A stretch of 64,000 nucleotides of DNA from Siphonodentalium dalli (taxonomy: Eukaryota > Mollusca > Scaphopoda > Gadilida > Siphonodentaliidae). The position numbers and the translations under genes were made by a program. Under the pieces are notes generated by a model. It ran no database searches, had not been told where the DNA came from, and saw nothing but the letters and a program-made list of their open reading frames with translations. Location of the stretch: positions 132,079,282-132,143,281 of the forward strand of contig CP136062.1 in the NCBI GenBank assembly GCA_032622095.1. The letters are read 5' to 3'. Shown one piece after another: positions 1-12,900 of the stretch (position 1 is the first letter of the stretch; each line of letters begins with the position of its first letter).

Positions 1-389
1 GATTTTTGTGCACAGGATGCTCCGAGATCCCGTGCATTGGGACTATATAATTAATGGGTCCCTCTGCGGCGTTCATATTCTGCGATTCATTTTGATTTCA
101 CGATTTTACAACGATGCACGTGTTCACATTTCCCGCCAAAATTTAATTATATTTTATAACATGTTGGCTAAAACTGTTCTACAGTAGCGGTCGTAACTAT
201 AGTTATTGGACTAATGCAGACTATTGAACAAGCTACACATTCCGATTTCATTTGGATTGCTTTGTGATTATCTCAGGTGCAAGGAAATGGCTACTTTTCA
301 GTGACAAATAACAAAATTTTCGCCCAACAGGACAAACCATGGTCTTCCCGTCGAGTTATATGTATCCCCAATACGGACTCATTAAAATC

Positions 390-720
390 CCCCTGGCGGA
401 AACCCTGTTGGAGCTATCATATTTTTACCAAAATTTATTGAATAAACATAGCAGCCATCTTGGATTTCACATTTGAATAAATCGGCGCACCCTGCAGCCC
501 AAACTTATTGGAGAAATAGTTGTTTTGAAAATTTCAGGCATGTTCAGGTTCACTTCTAGATTGGAGCTAATTGAACTTTTAGATGGGAGCTATCAATTGG
601 AACAGTTTTCGTTCATTAACATGGCCGCCAGCAACCATCTTGGATTTTACTCTTTGCATACTAAATACTTTGTGCATGCCTTACAGCCAACATTTTAAAT
701 CCAGTGATTCCAAACTTAAT
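390..720. repeat. Dispersed repeat, two diverged units (family I)
   Basis: Two units of about 181 bp share the core 'gccatcttggattt' (near 453 and 634) and 'gggagctatca'. The same core recurs near 4610, 12310 and 52900, usually as 'catggcygccagcagccat'. It is a non-coding interspersed repeat of unknown class. Confidence 0.6.
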
Positions 721-860
721 ATGGCTCTTCAGTTTGACCTATGGTACTTTAACATTTCAACTTTCCGCATTCCTTATCACTCCATTGACTCCAATATATG
801 ACATTATTTCACTCTCCACTTAAGCTACAGTGTCATTGACAATATATTTTCTTTCTTCAG

Positions 861-946
861 GTTAATCAAAGAATTGATCTATATTCATGGGAGAAAGAAA
901 CAAGCAGTGCAATATGTTCACTGAAAGCTCACACCAGATCAGTCAG
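861..946 (+). CDS. WDR59: WDR59 exon: WD-repeat strand (NQRIDLYSWEK)
   Basis: The acceptor is ctttcttcag and the donor gtgagt. The exon begins on a codon boundary with VNQRIDLYSWEK and continues to LKAHTRSV, leaving two bases (AG) of a split serine codon. Human WDR59 has SNQRVDLYKWK and LQGHTRV at the same place. Earlier exons lie outside the window, since nothing in 1-860 resembles the preceding blade. Confidence 0.9.
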
Positions 947-3900
947 GTGAGTGTTGCAGCTATCTAAAACCACCTTATCGCATGTGCTTACAGTAATGCC
1001 CTAAATAATCGACTCCTTAACCACAGCAGAATTATGGGTAATTTTTCAGGATTTAGTCAGTGTGAGAGCTTTCCAATGAATGGCAACAAGCCATATTTCC
1101 GATTAAATCCTGAAAAATTACCCATAAGTCTGCTGTGGTTAAGGAGTCGAATATTTAGGGCATTACTGTATCTTGATTTTTATCCTCCACCATACCAAAC
1201 TTCTTTGAAATAGAAAGGGGTTTTGTCTGTAATGTCCATCCATCTAAAACATTGCTGGAGCTCTCTATATCAGCCTTCATAAGTTGGATTTGAATGATCT
1301 TTGGTTCGAAAAAAAATATATAATTAAGTACACCAAGTTCCAAGCCGACCCGCCAGATAAATATCTATTAATTCCAATATCACATTAACCCTTCCACGAC
1401 TGGAGTTTCCTGAAATTTTGTAAAAACCCTGTGCCAATGCATTCTCTTATATAATGGAAGTCTCCCATAGGGAGCCTCGCATATATAAGAGAATACATTT
1501 GATCTAACAATATTGAACTTGTCCGTGTAAGCCAGTGCAATTTCTAATATAAGGCTCCCTATGGGAGAATCACATATATAAGAGAATGCACTGGCACATA
1601 ATCTTTAATGCTGCACCAGCGCAGCTCCTGTCATGAAAGGGTTAAGTCATACCATTAAACATATGTAACTCTGTAACATTTGCTCCCGAGATATGCATGG
1701 ATCAATATAGGCCACTTGAACTCCTCCTTAAATAGTAATAAAATGCAACTTGATAATTTCAGTGCTATAGATTGGTCACCGTTTGATGTGAATGTCATCG
1801 CTTCCTGCTCAGTTGATACATACACATATCTGTGGGATATCAGGTAAAGTAAGACATGTACCCTATCCACCTATCGGATTTTACAGGAAATATGATTGCG
1901 ATCCAGAATTTTTTAATGTTTTCTCAGCTTTGTTGATTTTTATTCGAAATATCTGTTTCAACCAGGCCTGAGAATATGGTGCTGGACATGAGGTCCCCAG
2001 GGGGTGAAATTAGTGATGCTACCCCTCTTAGTGGGCTAGCATCAGTAATTTCACTCTCTGGGGACCTCATTCTGCTTAGGCCACCTCTTCTCTGGAAAGT
2101 ATCTTTATTATAAAAATTAACAAATTTTTTAGTTTCTTTATAAATTCTTCACAAAGATTCATTTTCTTTTTTAGTTTAATTTCTCTATATCCCCAAATTG
2201 GCAGACGACACATTACACATTGCAATATTCACCATTTGGGAACTTCAATCTGAGTCTAGGTCTCCATAGCAGATGAGACCATGCAGAATGAGGTTCCCAG
2301 AGGATGAGTTTGGTGATGCTAGCCCACAGAATAGATGCCCACATATCCAAATGTCAGGCAACCTAACAACCTATCGGATTTTACAGGAAATATGAATGCG
2401 CTCCAGAATTGTTTTTAATGTTTTCTCAGCTTTGTTTATTTTATTCTAAAAATCTGTTTCAGCCAGGTCTGAGAATATGGTGCTGGACATGAGGTCCCCA
2501 GGGGGTGAAATTAGTGATGGTATCCTGCAGACTCAGCTAGCATCACTAATTTCACCCTCTGGGGACCTCATTCTGCTTAGGCCATATCTTTGGAAAGTAT
2601 CTTTATTATAAAATTAACAAGTTTTTTAGTTTCTTTAGAAACTTCTTCACAAAGATTCATTTTCTTTATTAGTTTAATTTCTCTATATCCCCAAATTGGC
2701 AGACGACACATTACACGTTGCAATATTCACCATCTGGGAACTTAAAATCTGAGTCTATGTCCCGCCATGCTTCAAAACCCATGCTATCCCATGATGCTCT
2801 CTTCTGACAGAATAATTGTCCATTCGCTCTCACTTCGTTCAACAGTCAAGTTGACCTGTCGTTTTCTGGCATCTTTCTGCCAAAATACATGTGCGCTTTA
2901 CATAACATGACCATCTTAACATGACACCACACTCTTGTCAGAAGAGTTGAAATATGGAAATCTACATCTAGTTCTAAGTTTTGTCTTCATATTCATAATG
3001 CAGCACGCAAAGTTGTGTCTTCAATTCATGCTGAAAACTACTTCTATAAAGTAAAACGAATTTTGTGTTTTCATAATTGTATCTGCATACCTAGGTGAAC
3101 CATATAAAGATGCATCTGATTCTAAGGTGATATTATCCCCCATCCAAGTTGAGCTACAGTGTCATTGACACTTTCATGTCTTATTTTTCATTTACAAAAA
3201 AAACAAACTTTTATTGATTTATTGATACACTCAAAGTATCCTTGCCAAAGTATCTTACCGAATCTAAGCTCCTTGCAGCTGTCCTGAGTGATATTTATTT
3301 TGTTGTTGAGACTCACAAATTTTACTCTATCTATTCAGAGACCCAAAGAAACCCAAAATGACTTTTCAGTCTGTAGGTAAGTGAAGTACTTTCAAACAAT
3401 TATATAAACATTGGTTATCTTTGCCAGCTACCTAACCCAGTATACTCTAAAAGATGAGAGAATACATTGGCCTAACAATATTCATCTTGACATTTAAGCC
3501 AGTGCATTCTCTTAAATATGTGAGGCTCCCCTATGGGAGACTCATATATATAAAAGAATGCACTGACTCAGGATATTTAATGCTGCACCAGCACAGCTCC
3601 CGTCATGATGTCTACTCTTCTTTTCATATGTATTAACCCTTTCAGTGCCAGGGGCCGATCTCATCGGCCCTAATTACGGTTAAATTAAAAAATTAAAATA
3701 AAAAAAAAACAACCTTTTTTTGTTTTTAGATTTGTTTTTTGGGTTGATTTTTTGGGGGGTATGCTTAAGCATGCTATAGCGAATTTAAAAACAAACAGGA
3801 TAAAACCTTAGGGGCATGTTATAATTCAAAATTATCACCAAGTGAACTTCCTGTTAATCAGTAATGACTGTATCTATAGTAAACCTATAGTAGACAATTT

Positions 3901-6900
3901 GCAGTTGCACTCAATTGGGCGACTGCACGATGCTATATTTGATTACGAAGCTCCATTCAAATTTGTTTCACCCATCAGTGGATGATGCTGATGAATTGAA
4001 AACTAAAGTTAACAGTTCTTGACCAATCAGAATGCGTGTTTTAGCGACAAATATTCAACTTGAATTACATTCATCATTATTTTGCAGCTGGAGCAACACA
4101 AGTGCAATGGAATAAAGTCACCACCAACCTGTTCGCTACCACCCACGAAAGTGATGTCAGAATTTGGGACCAAAGGGTGAGTCAATACTGTTGGATAATA
4201 CTAATAGAGGCTCAGACTTTATAATCAGGACCCATTATTAACCCTTCCATGACTGGAGCTTCTTGAATTTTTGTGAAAACCCTGTGCCAATGCATTATCT
4301 TATATATAATGCATTGGCACCAGGGGGGGGAGGTCGGAACAAAATTTCAGGCACGTATGGCATTTTTTCCCTTTCGATCATTTTTTGTACCCACCCACCC
4401 CCACCGCCAATTTTTTTTCTGTTTTCGACATTTTTTTCCGACCATTTTTTTACACCCACCCCCCTTTTAACACTAAAACAGAGATTTGCGGGGGGAAATT
4501 CACTTTAAACAGGTGTATATGAATTTCTGTGCATACTATTTATCATGGATGTTAACATGGACATGTAAATAGGAATGAGTCATTTTGAGGTCATTCGGCC
4601 ACAAAAACATGGCTGCCAGCGGCCATCTTGGATTTCAAAATTTGCAACAAAATACAACACGATAACTGCCTGCAGTCAGTTTACCAGTTAGAATTACATT
4701 ATTTCTCTCATTCAAAGTGGTTTTGAAGCCCAACTCATTGCCAAAACACTAAAAAACAAGCAGTAAATTTTTGTTTTAGTTGCGGAAAAAATTGCTTGTT
4801 GCTGGCTTTGACCACCCACCCACCCCGGCATATGTGCCGGAATTGTTTTTTTCACCCCCCCCCCCCCCTGTTGGCACAGGGTTTTATTGTGCATTGACAC
4901 AGGGTTTCTCTTCATTGGCACAGGGTTGAAACCTGTGCATTCTCTGATATATGCGAGGTTCAGAAATCGAGGAGACTCGCATATATAAGAGAACGATCTG
5001 GCCCAGGATCTTTAATGCTGCACCAGTGCAGCTCCCGTCATGAAAGGGTTAATGCAATTCAGACTGAGAAAAACCATAATTACTCTCACTCATCATGTAT
5101 GTTTTCTTTCAGAAACCTACACAGAGTGTGCAATATATCTCAGCTCATTTGTCCAAGATACATGGCCTCGATTGGCATCCTGAGAGTGAAACTACTCTAG
5201 CTACGTCTAGTCAGGATTCTACAGTTAGGGTAAGTGTACATGGAGTAGATATGATCATGGTGTTTAGTTAACCAGAATTAAAGTTTGACTCTGAAGATGA
5301 TTATCTGAAGAAGTTTAATTTTTTACTGACAAGAAGAAGCTTCATTTTTATGTCAACCTGTTGGCAACAATAGGCTGTCAGCTATTGTGTTGAGTCTGAA
5401 ATTCTAGGTCATTATGCAGTCTATAGACAATTTCTCTCTAGGGAAGGGGGTATATAGGAATCAGCTTATCTGTCCATCTTTGTCTGACCATGTATTCCTA
5501 CATTTTTCAGTCAATTTAAAAAAAACTTCCGTCATGTATTTATCACTATGCGACCGTGTGCACCTATGATTAAGAGCTTGATCTGACTTATTTTTAGTGA
5601 AATTATCACCCATTTTCACTTTGAAATTCTTTTACAACATGCATAAACACACAGTATTTTTTATTCCAAAAAATAAATATATTGAATGGCTACACTTAAC
5701 CCTTTCTTTACTAAATGGATTCTGCCATCAATTATAAAAGTATACATTGGAAAAGTCTATTATTCATTTGGAGGGATGTTCAGGTAATAAAATCAGGATT
5801 GAGATAGACAAATAGCAATAAAAAGTGCAGAAAGATTCATATCTTTGTAGTATCAGAAACAATATTGAAGCCAGAAAGCAATCACGTTCATATCATTTGC
5901 ATATGTCTTACAATGCTTCGGTTGTCTATTGTATAGATCAGTCAATGACAATGTTATTTATTTGTGTTGATATCATAATATATCTTCAGATAAAGCAATG
6001 TGGTCCATTGAAGTAATGAAAATTGAACTGGTGCCAATGATTCGATACAATTCGAATCAGGACAGCCAATTTCGAATCGAATCAGATGAAAGATTCCGAA
6101 TCTCATCCCATCGATTCGATTCATAGTGCCCTGACTGCTCTATGTCCAGGCTTTATATACATCTGTTACCAAGTAACCAATAAATTAATTGAGAGGATAT
6201 CTGTTACAGTTTTGGAACATCCAGTCTCCGAGAAGAAGTGAAGGCATGTTGAACACTGGTCACCCCGTATGGAGAGCCAAATACACAGTATGTACACATT
6301 TTATTCTTTTGTTTTAAAAAAAAATTCAGTTATTATTTGACTGGTCTATTTGTCCGTCTAGCCATATTTATTTTCATCCCAATCATAAAAAATTTTCATT
6401 TCCAGATGAAAACTTTAGTTTTATTGACCTGAATGAAATGTACTTCCACAAAATGCAGGTCAAGATCAATTTCGGGTTGGGTCACACATATTAAATAGAG
6501 TTACAACCATTTTTGTATTTAGAACTTTGTGTTTCCTTGGTATCTGTTTGCGAACTCATTGAATTTGGTATGAAGCTTTGCAATCAGTTGAGCTCTCAGT
6601 ATGCTGGGCAACAGTTTTTTGTGTATAACATCTGATGTTAAACATCACCTTTCAGTAATTTTGTACCAGATATATAGTATAAGTCAGCAGCCTGTTTATT
6701 ATATACACGTGGCTATCCACAAAGATATAATCATACAAAAACAGGCATTCTTTTGTCTGTATTTAGCCATTTTGTGCATTGGCTGTAACCTGCTGCAAGG
6801 CATTATTGTATGTAATAATAATCAAGTTCTACCAGGGTTGTTAGATTGGCAATGGGATTAGCTGTTCTTATGTCTTGTTGGATCGATATTGCTGTTACAG

Positions 6901-9900
6901 TCATATTTTATGTTTGAACATGGCTCAAACAGACAATTTATATACGTTTATATATGCCCATTTTGAAACAACAGGACATATTACGTTATTGGTCATACCG
7001 TCCATCTGTCCATCTGTCTGTCTGACAGCACATATCTGTCTGTCTGTCCCATTTTATCGTATTTATATATACCCATTTTGAAACAATGGGAAATATTAGG
7101 TTATTGGTCTGTCTGTCCATCTGTCTGTTCGCTTTTATCGTTTCTGGGTGATAACTTTAGTAAGTCTGAACTGAATGGAATGAAATATGCCATTTTGAAA
7201 CAACAGGCGTTAACTTTAGTAAGTCTGAACTGAATGGAATGAAATTTTATATGTGGGTTTACTGGCACAACATACGGGTCAAGTTTGAATTATGGTTCCG
7301 CACACCAATTTCACCAGAGCTACGGCTCTATCAAGTCTGCAAATAGTGTGTCTGTAATTTACAGAATGAGGTCCCCAGAGGGTGAATTTAGTGATGCTAT
7401 CCCGCATAGCATCACTAAATTCACCCTCTGGGGACCTCATTCTGCTTAGGCCCTCAATTGCTATGGTAGACCTAGCTTAGGCCTCATCTTCTGGGAAGTA
7501 TCTATTGTATCAAATTAACATTGGTTTTAGTTACTTTTTACCTTCTGGGAAGTTTCTATATCCCCTAATTGGCAGAAGATAAAATTCATAATCGAGGTGC
7601 CCAATGGGTGAACATCACCAAATTCAACTGGGAACTTCATTCTGATCCTAGGTTTACCATAGCAGTTGATGGCCTAAGCAGAATGAGGTCCCCAGAGGGT
7701 GAATTTAGTGATGCTAGCCCACGTTGCGGGATAGCGTCACTAAATTCACCCTCTGGGGACCTCATTCTGCAAATAACAGACACGCTATTTGCAGGCTTGG
7801 GCTCTATTTGTTGGAATTTGCACTCCATTTTTTTTCCCCGGATGATTACTTTAGTAAGTCTGAACTGAATGAAATAAAATTTGGTATGTGAGTTTACTAG
7901 CCCAAAATAGAGGTCAAGTTCGAATTAGTGTTCTGCCCGCCAATTTTAACCAGTGTTATGGCAAATACCATTGCCGCACCCTATCGATGCTCTTGTTTAT
8001 ACAAGAATTTGCTTTTTGAATTTTTGGATTGGAGAATAAACTATTCACTTCACCGCTATAATGACTATATATATGGACCTTACATTAAATAAAAATGCGC
8101 CTTCGCTGATCACATGGTAATGTTGTGCAGCCATATACACCAATAATTGTAAATATTGTCGAATTGATGCAGACTAACGATCATTCAAATATGTGACATC
8201 AGAATACACAGCACATGATTTGTTGATACAAAATATGGAGCTTGTTTTGCTTGTGTATAATGCGCATATAACCATGTGTAACATACACAGGTGTGTAACA
8301 TACACAGGCTACCAGCATCTTTGCGCAGTAAATTATCTAACAAAAACACTTAGTTCTATTCTTATTTTCAGCCATTTGGTGCTGGCCTTGTCACAGTTGT
8401 TGTACCACAGTTGAGACGTGGAGAGAACAGCCTCTATCTATGGAATCTGAACAATTTGTCCACACAAGACATGCATCCAGTGTATGCGTTAGTTGGCCAT
8501 ACTGATGTTATAATGGAGTTCCAATGGAGAAAACAACAAGAAGGTATTATAATATTATTGAGATTTTATTGCCAGGATTAACATTTGTCGAAAATAATGC
8601 AATAATTACAATAAAACATTCATGGAGGAAAAAAAGTGGTAATTTGTATTACTTCAGCAAGTCTTTCTGAGGCATATGAAGTGTACGAACGTAATTGAAT
8701 TATTATCGACCTACTTTTATCCTTGGAATGTGACAAAAGCCGAGAATCAGTTCGACTGACTTCATAAATGTTAGGGTTGTCATTGAGTTACAAATGAAAA
8801 ACTTTGGAAAACGATGGATTTCCCCCACAAAAGTAGGGGTGCCACAATTAATCGTATAATTGATGAACCGATGATAAAGTCAATAATTATTTCGGATATC
8901 GGAAAATGTCGGGTATTATTGAATACCGTGTTTGTTTTACACTGTTTAATCTACAACCAAGGGGTTAACAACCTTTGATCATGTATCAAAGAGATTCTGA
9001 CAATATGAATACTACTAATATGTTGCAAACAGTCGGCAGTTCATTTGATGATGCGACATGGTTACTCTTCTGATCGTTGTATATTCTACAAATTGGTGGC
9101 ACTGCAGCTTTGAACTTATCGCTTATCGTGTGGTAACTGGTGAATGAAACTCACTATTATCTAATACTTAACTTGTTCTGAGTCCAGGGGGGGGGTCGGA
9201 AAAAAATTCCAGGCACGTATGATGGGGTGGGTGGGTGTCTCTTGGGTCCAAAAAACAGTTTTTTCCATATGCCAATTTTTTTTCCATTCCTGCTATTGAG
9301 TCTTATTTTGATGTGTTTTGAACAGAAACAGGTCATATATAGTTAATACTAATGCTATACTACATATAGAGGTTATCAGAAGTTGGATCAGTTGCACAAT
9401 GGCCAACAATAACCCAAATTCAACTTGATAGAACTAGACACTGCGCTATTGGAAAAATAAAATCTACTGATACAGCAAAATAAGAATAACTATGCAGAAC
9501 TCAGCTGAAAATAAGCAATAAAATGAAAGCACACTTGACCATATGTGACTTGGAAATAAAGATATAATAAATAATTGAATAAAATAGACTTTTGACAACG
9601 TAAAACAAAATCTTAACAAATAAATTGAAGGCCAGCCGGGCCAGCTTGAACAATTTCACATTGTTTTCCATGTTAATGTGGATCAGCTTGTAATGTTAAT
9701 CACAGTAACGAAGATTTTATCGTCACTGATATCGTGAGCAAAAAAGAAGTGAAATTGGGCTATCCATCCATATTATTCCCAATTATTCCGAAGCCTATTA
9801 CTTCAGGCAGTGGCTACCAGACTGCCATTACACGCTATAACATGTTTCCTCAGTTCTGGTTTCTGAGATGCCACAAGAAGAGTCACGCATGTATATCATG

Positions 9901-12900
9901 GTTATGTTTGGTATTAGCATTATTCTTCAAACTGGGATGAACTGGGATGAACAGTTGTATTTCCACATGTTTTGATAAACAATTTGATTCCAGCAATACA
10001 GTAATGCCCTAATTAAACGACTCCATAACCACAGCAGAATAATGGGTAATTTTTCAGGATTTAGTCGGAAATTAAAATTAAATTACCCATTATTCTGTGG
10101 TTATGGAGTCGATTAATTAGGGCATTACTGTATATCACATAGCAAATATCAAATAATCTGAAATTTGTTGTACCGGTACCATGTATTCTGTAGAATACTC
10201 AAATGTGATTATGTGACTAGATCATGTGACTATATATTATGAAAATGAATGTTAATAAAAACCTTGGCACTCTGCCTATATATCCCTAGAAATGTGATTA
10301 TGTTGACACATTTCTTGATTAATGACACTTATATGATAAATTCAAATAGTATAGTTATCTCATTATGCACTGTTCTATTCAAATATCGCGCAATAAATTA
10401 TGATAATGCAGGATAATCAGCTATTTGGTTGCTCAATCGATAATTTTTCTCAAATTTAAGGGGGGTGGGTGTCCAAAACTGACCGGAAAAAACTTCCTGA
10501 AACGGAAAAAAAAGGGTGGGTGTCCAAAATTGCCTGGAAAAAAAGGCCGGAAACGGAAGAAATTGGGTGGGTGGGTCCCCCGTGGCCGGGAAAAATTAAA
10601 ATGATCATACGTGCCTGGAAATTTTTTCCGACCCCCCCCTGCTGAGTCCTGAAATTTGTGGGTACGGGCCCATCTTTGTGATTGTTATCCACGCTCTGGA
10701 AGTTTGCTGAAAATAGTTTCCGTAACATTGGATTCCTTTTTTTAGGAACCATCGGTAGTCCGTCGTGCATTCCTACTTTTATATTGTTTGTATATTTGAC
10801 TATTAAATACACTGAAATTAATCGCTATGTTCCTTCTAATGAACTCACAAATATAACCATGACATCGCCGAGAACTGTGCTGGTATTGACTACATTGTGC
10901 TCATTAGGTATTAGCGGTGGTTTATGATCCACTTTATTAACGTAACAATTACCTCAGTCGATGCCTGAAAGAACCAGCTACAGCAGTTGACCAGCACCCG
11001 GCCAATAGGCCATATTACAGAATACTTCCACTGATGTTATTAATATTTGGTACGATTAATCAATTATAGTCTATTATTGACTATCGATTATCAGAATCAA
11101 TAATCGTGGCACCTCTACACAAAAGGCAAGTTTTGTGCGATGCATAAATAAAATATGTAGCTAATGTTTTTTGTCCACTCAGGGGATGTGGCATCTATTG
11201 TACTTGGTCCCCATCATGGACATAAACAGTTGAAGTGATGGCACTAGCTACATATTCTTCTATATGTATATTACATTGACATTATGATGACAGTGTCAAT
11301 ATCTTACAGTCCATATGTCTCTTAGCTCAAATATAGTTTATTCATAGTAGAACCCCCAAAGCAGCCTATGGTATTGGACATAAATTATGACAAATATATT
11401 AAGCAGTGATGGTAGTATTGGTAGAGATATATGTACTAGGAAGTTAAATATGTGTATTCTAGAATCTGAACAGTAGACAAAAGTCTTGGTACTTTGTTTT
11501 CAGCTTTGATTTCAACTAATTTCACTGTCTGGTGAAGTGGAAGGAAATTTGGTTTTAAAAAATACATTATGTTATTGGTCTGTCCATTCACTTTTTTCAT
11601 TTCCGGATGATAACTTTAGTAAACCCGCCAATTTTTACCAGAGTTATTGCCCTTTTGTTGGAAATTGCACTCAATTTTCGTTTACAGATGATAACTTTAG
11701 TAAGTCTTAACTGAATGGAATTAAATTTGATATGTGAGTTTACTAGCCAAAAATACAGGTCAAGTTCGAAAATGGTTTTGTTTATTAATGATTTCATCTG
11801 ATGGTGTTTTTTTTATAGGTGTAAAGGACTATCAGTTGGTGACATGGTCAAAAGATCAATCATTACGAATCTGGAAAATTGACACAAACTTACAAAAGGT
11901 ATTAAATATTGTTACATTATTCAATTCTGTTTTGCGATTTTATTTTCGTAATACATGTCAGTAACTTTACGTCAAGAGATCATTTCATTATGTTGAAACT
12001 GAAATTGCAGCTCTATATTGATGTAAGATTCCATATTCTTTTACTAAGATTGTTGGTCTACACATGTTACTATTTTTAGAACAATACACTGTATAGTTTT
12101 GATATATGCATCTTGAAAATCTTTTGAGCTATTGCTATGGGTTGATGTCTGCCATCCGTTTTGCATCCGTCAAAATTTTTATTTAGCACACCCTCGGGCC
12201 AAATCCCTCATCCGTTCATCACCAAACTTCATCAGAATATCCAGGGTGACCTCCAGATGGGAGCCATCAATTTTTTTCCCGAAATTCCATTAAAAAACAT
12301 GGCCGCCAGCAGCCATCTTGGATTTCAAATTGGAATCCATCGGCACACCCTGCAGCCCACATTTATTAGTCGAGTTTTTTTCCAAAACTCGACTTATAGT
12401 ATGATGGGGGACGGTGGGCGGGCGGCGGACGGGCGGGCGGCAAAATTTGGTGTGTGAGTACATATCCATGCACGTAAGCTGCAGACAAAAAATCGGGTTC
12501 GTCCGCACATTTATTAGAGTTATGGCCCTTTGAATTTTCAGCTCGTTAGCGCGATAACTTCAACAAACGTTATCCGATTTGATTGAAATTTGGTATATAG
12601 GTGTCTCCCAAGAATATCTCGGATGAGTTCGAAAACCGGCCTCGTCCGATAAAATTTGATAGAATTATGGCCCTTAATTAGTCATTTTTCACAAATTTTC
12701 AGCTCGTTAGCGCGATAACTTCAACAAACGTTATCCGATTTGATTGAAATTTGGTATATAGGTGTCTCCCAAGAATATCTCGGATGAGTTCGAAAACCGG
12801 CCTGGTCCGATAAAATTTGATAGAGTTACGGCCCTTAATTAGTCATTTTTCACGAATTTTCAGCTTGTTAGCGCGATAACTTCAACAAACGTTATCCGAT

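Larger units (their letters stand above)
8834..11117. mobile_element. hAT-like element, outer layer of a three-level nest
   Basis: Ends TAGGGGTGCCACAATTAATC and TAATCGTGGCACCTCTA are inverted and flanked by the perfect 8-bp repeat CACAAAAG (8826-8833 and 11118-11125). The interior is mostly the 1457-bp G element. No transposase frame was recognised. Confidence 0.85.

Noticed and set aside
583-801. 72-codon frame
   Set aside because: It is built on the family I repeat core (catggccgccagcaaccatc) and lies in an intron without splice support.
1-860. Upstream WDR59 exon in the first 860 bp
   Set aside because: No segment resembling the KWD...VQWNPH blade that should precede NQRIDLY was found, so earlier exons must be outside the window.
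7569-7868. 99-codon frame and its minus-strand partner
   Set aside because: Both translate the family D hairpin in the two directions, producing mirrored peptides (MRSPEGEFSDA), so they are palindrome artefacts.
10456-10812. 118-codon minus-strand frame
   Set aside because: It covers the G-rich terminus of the G element; proline/histidine-rich peptide is from the gggtgggtggg repeats.
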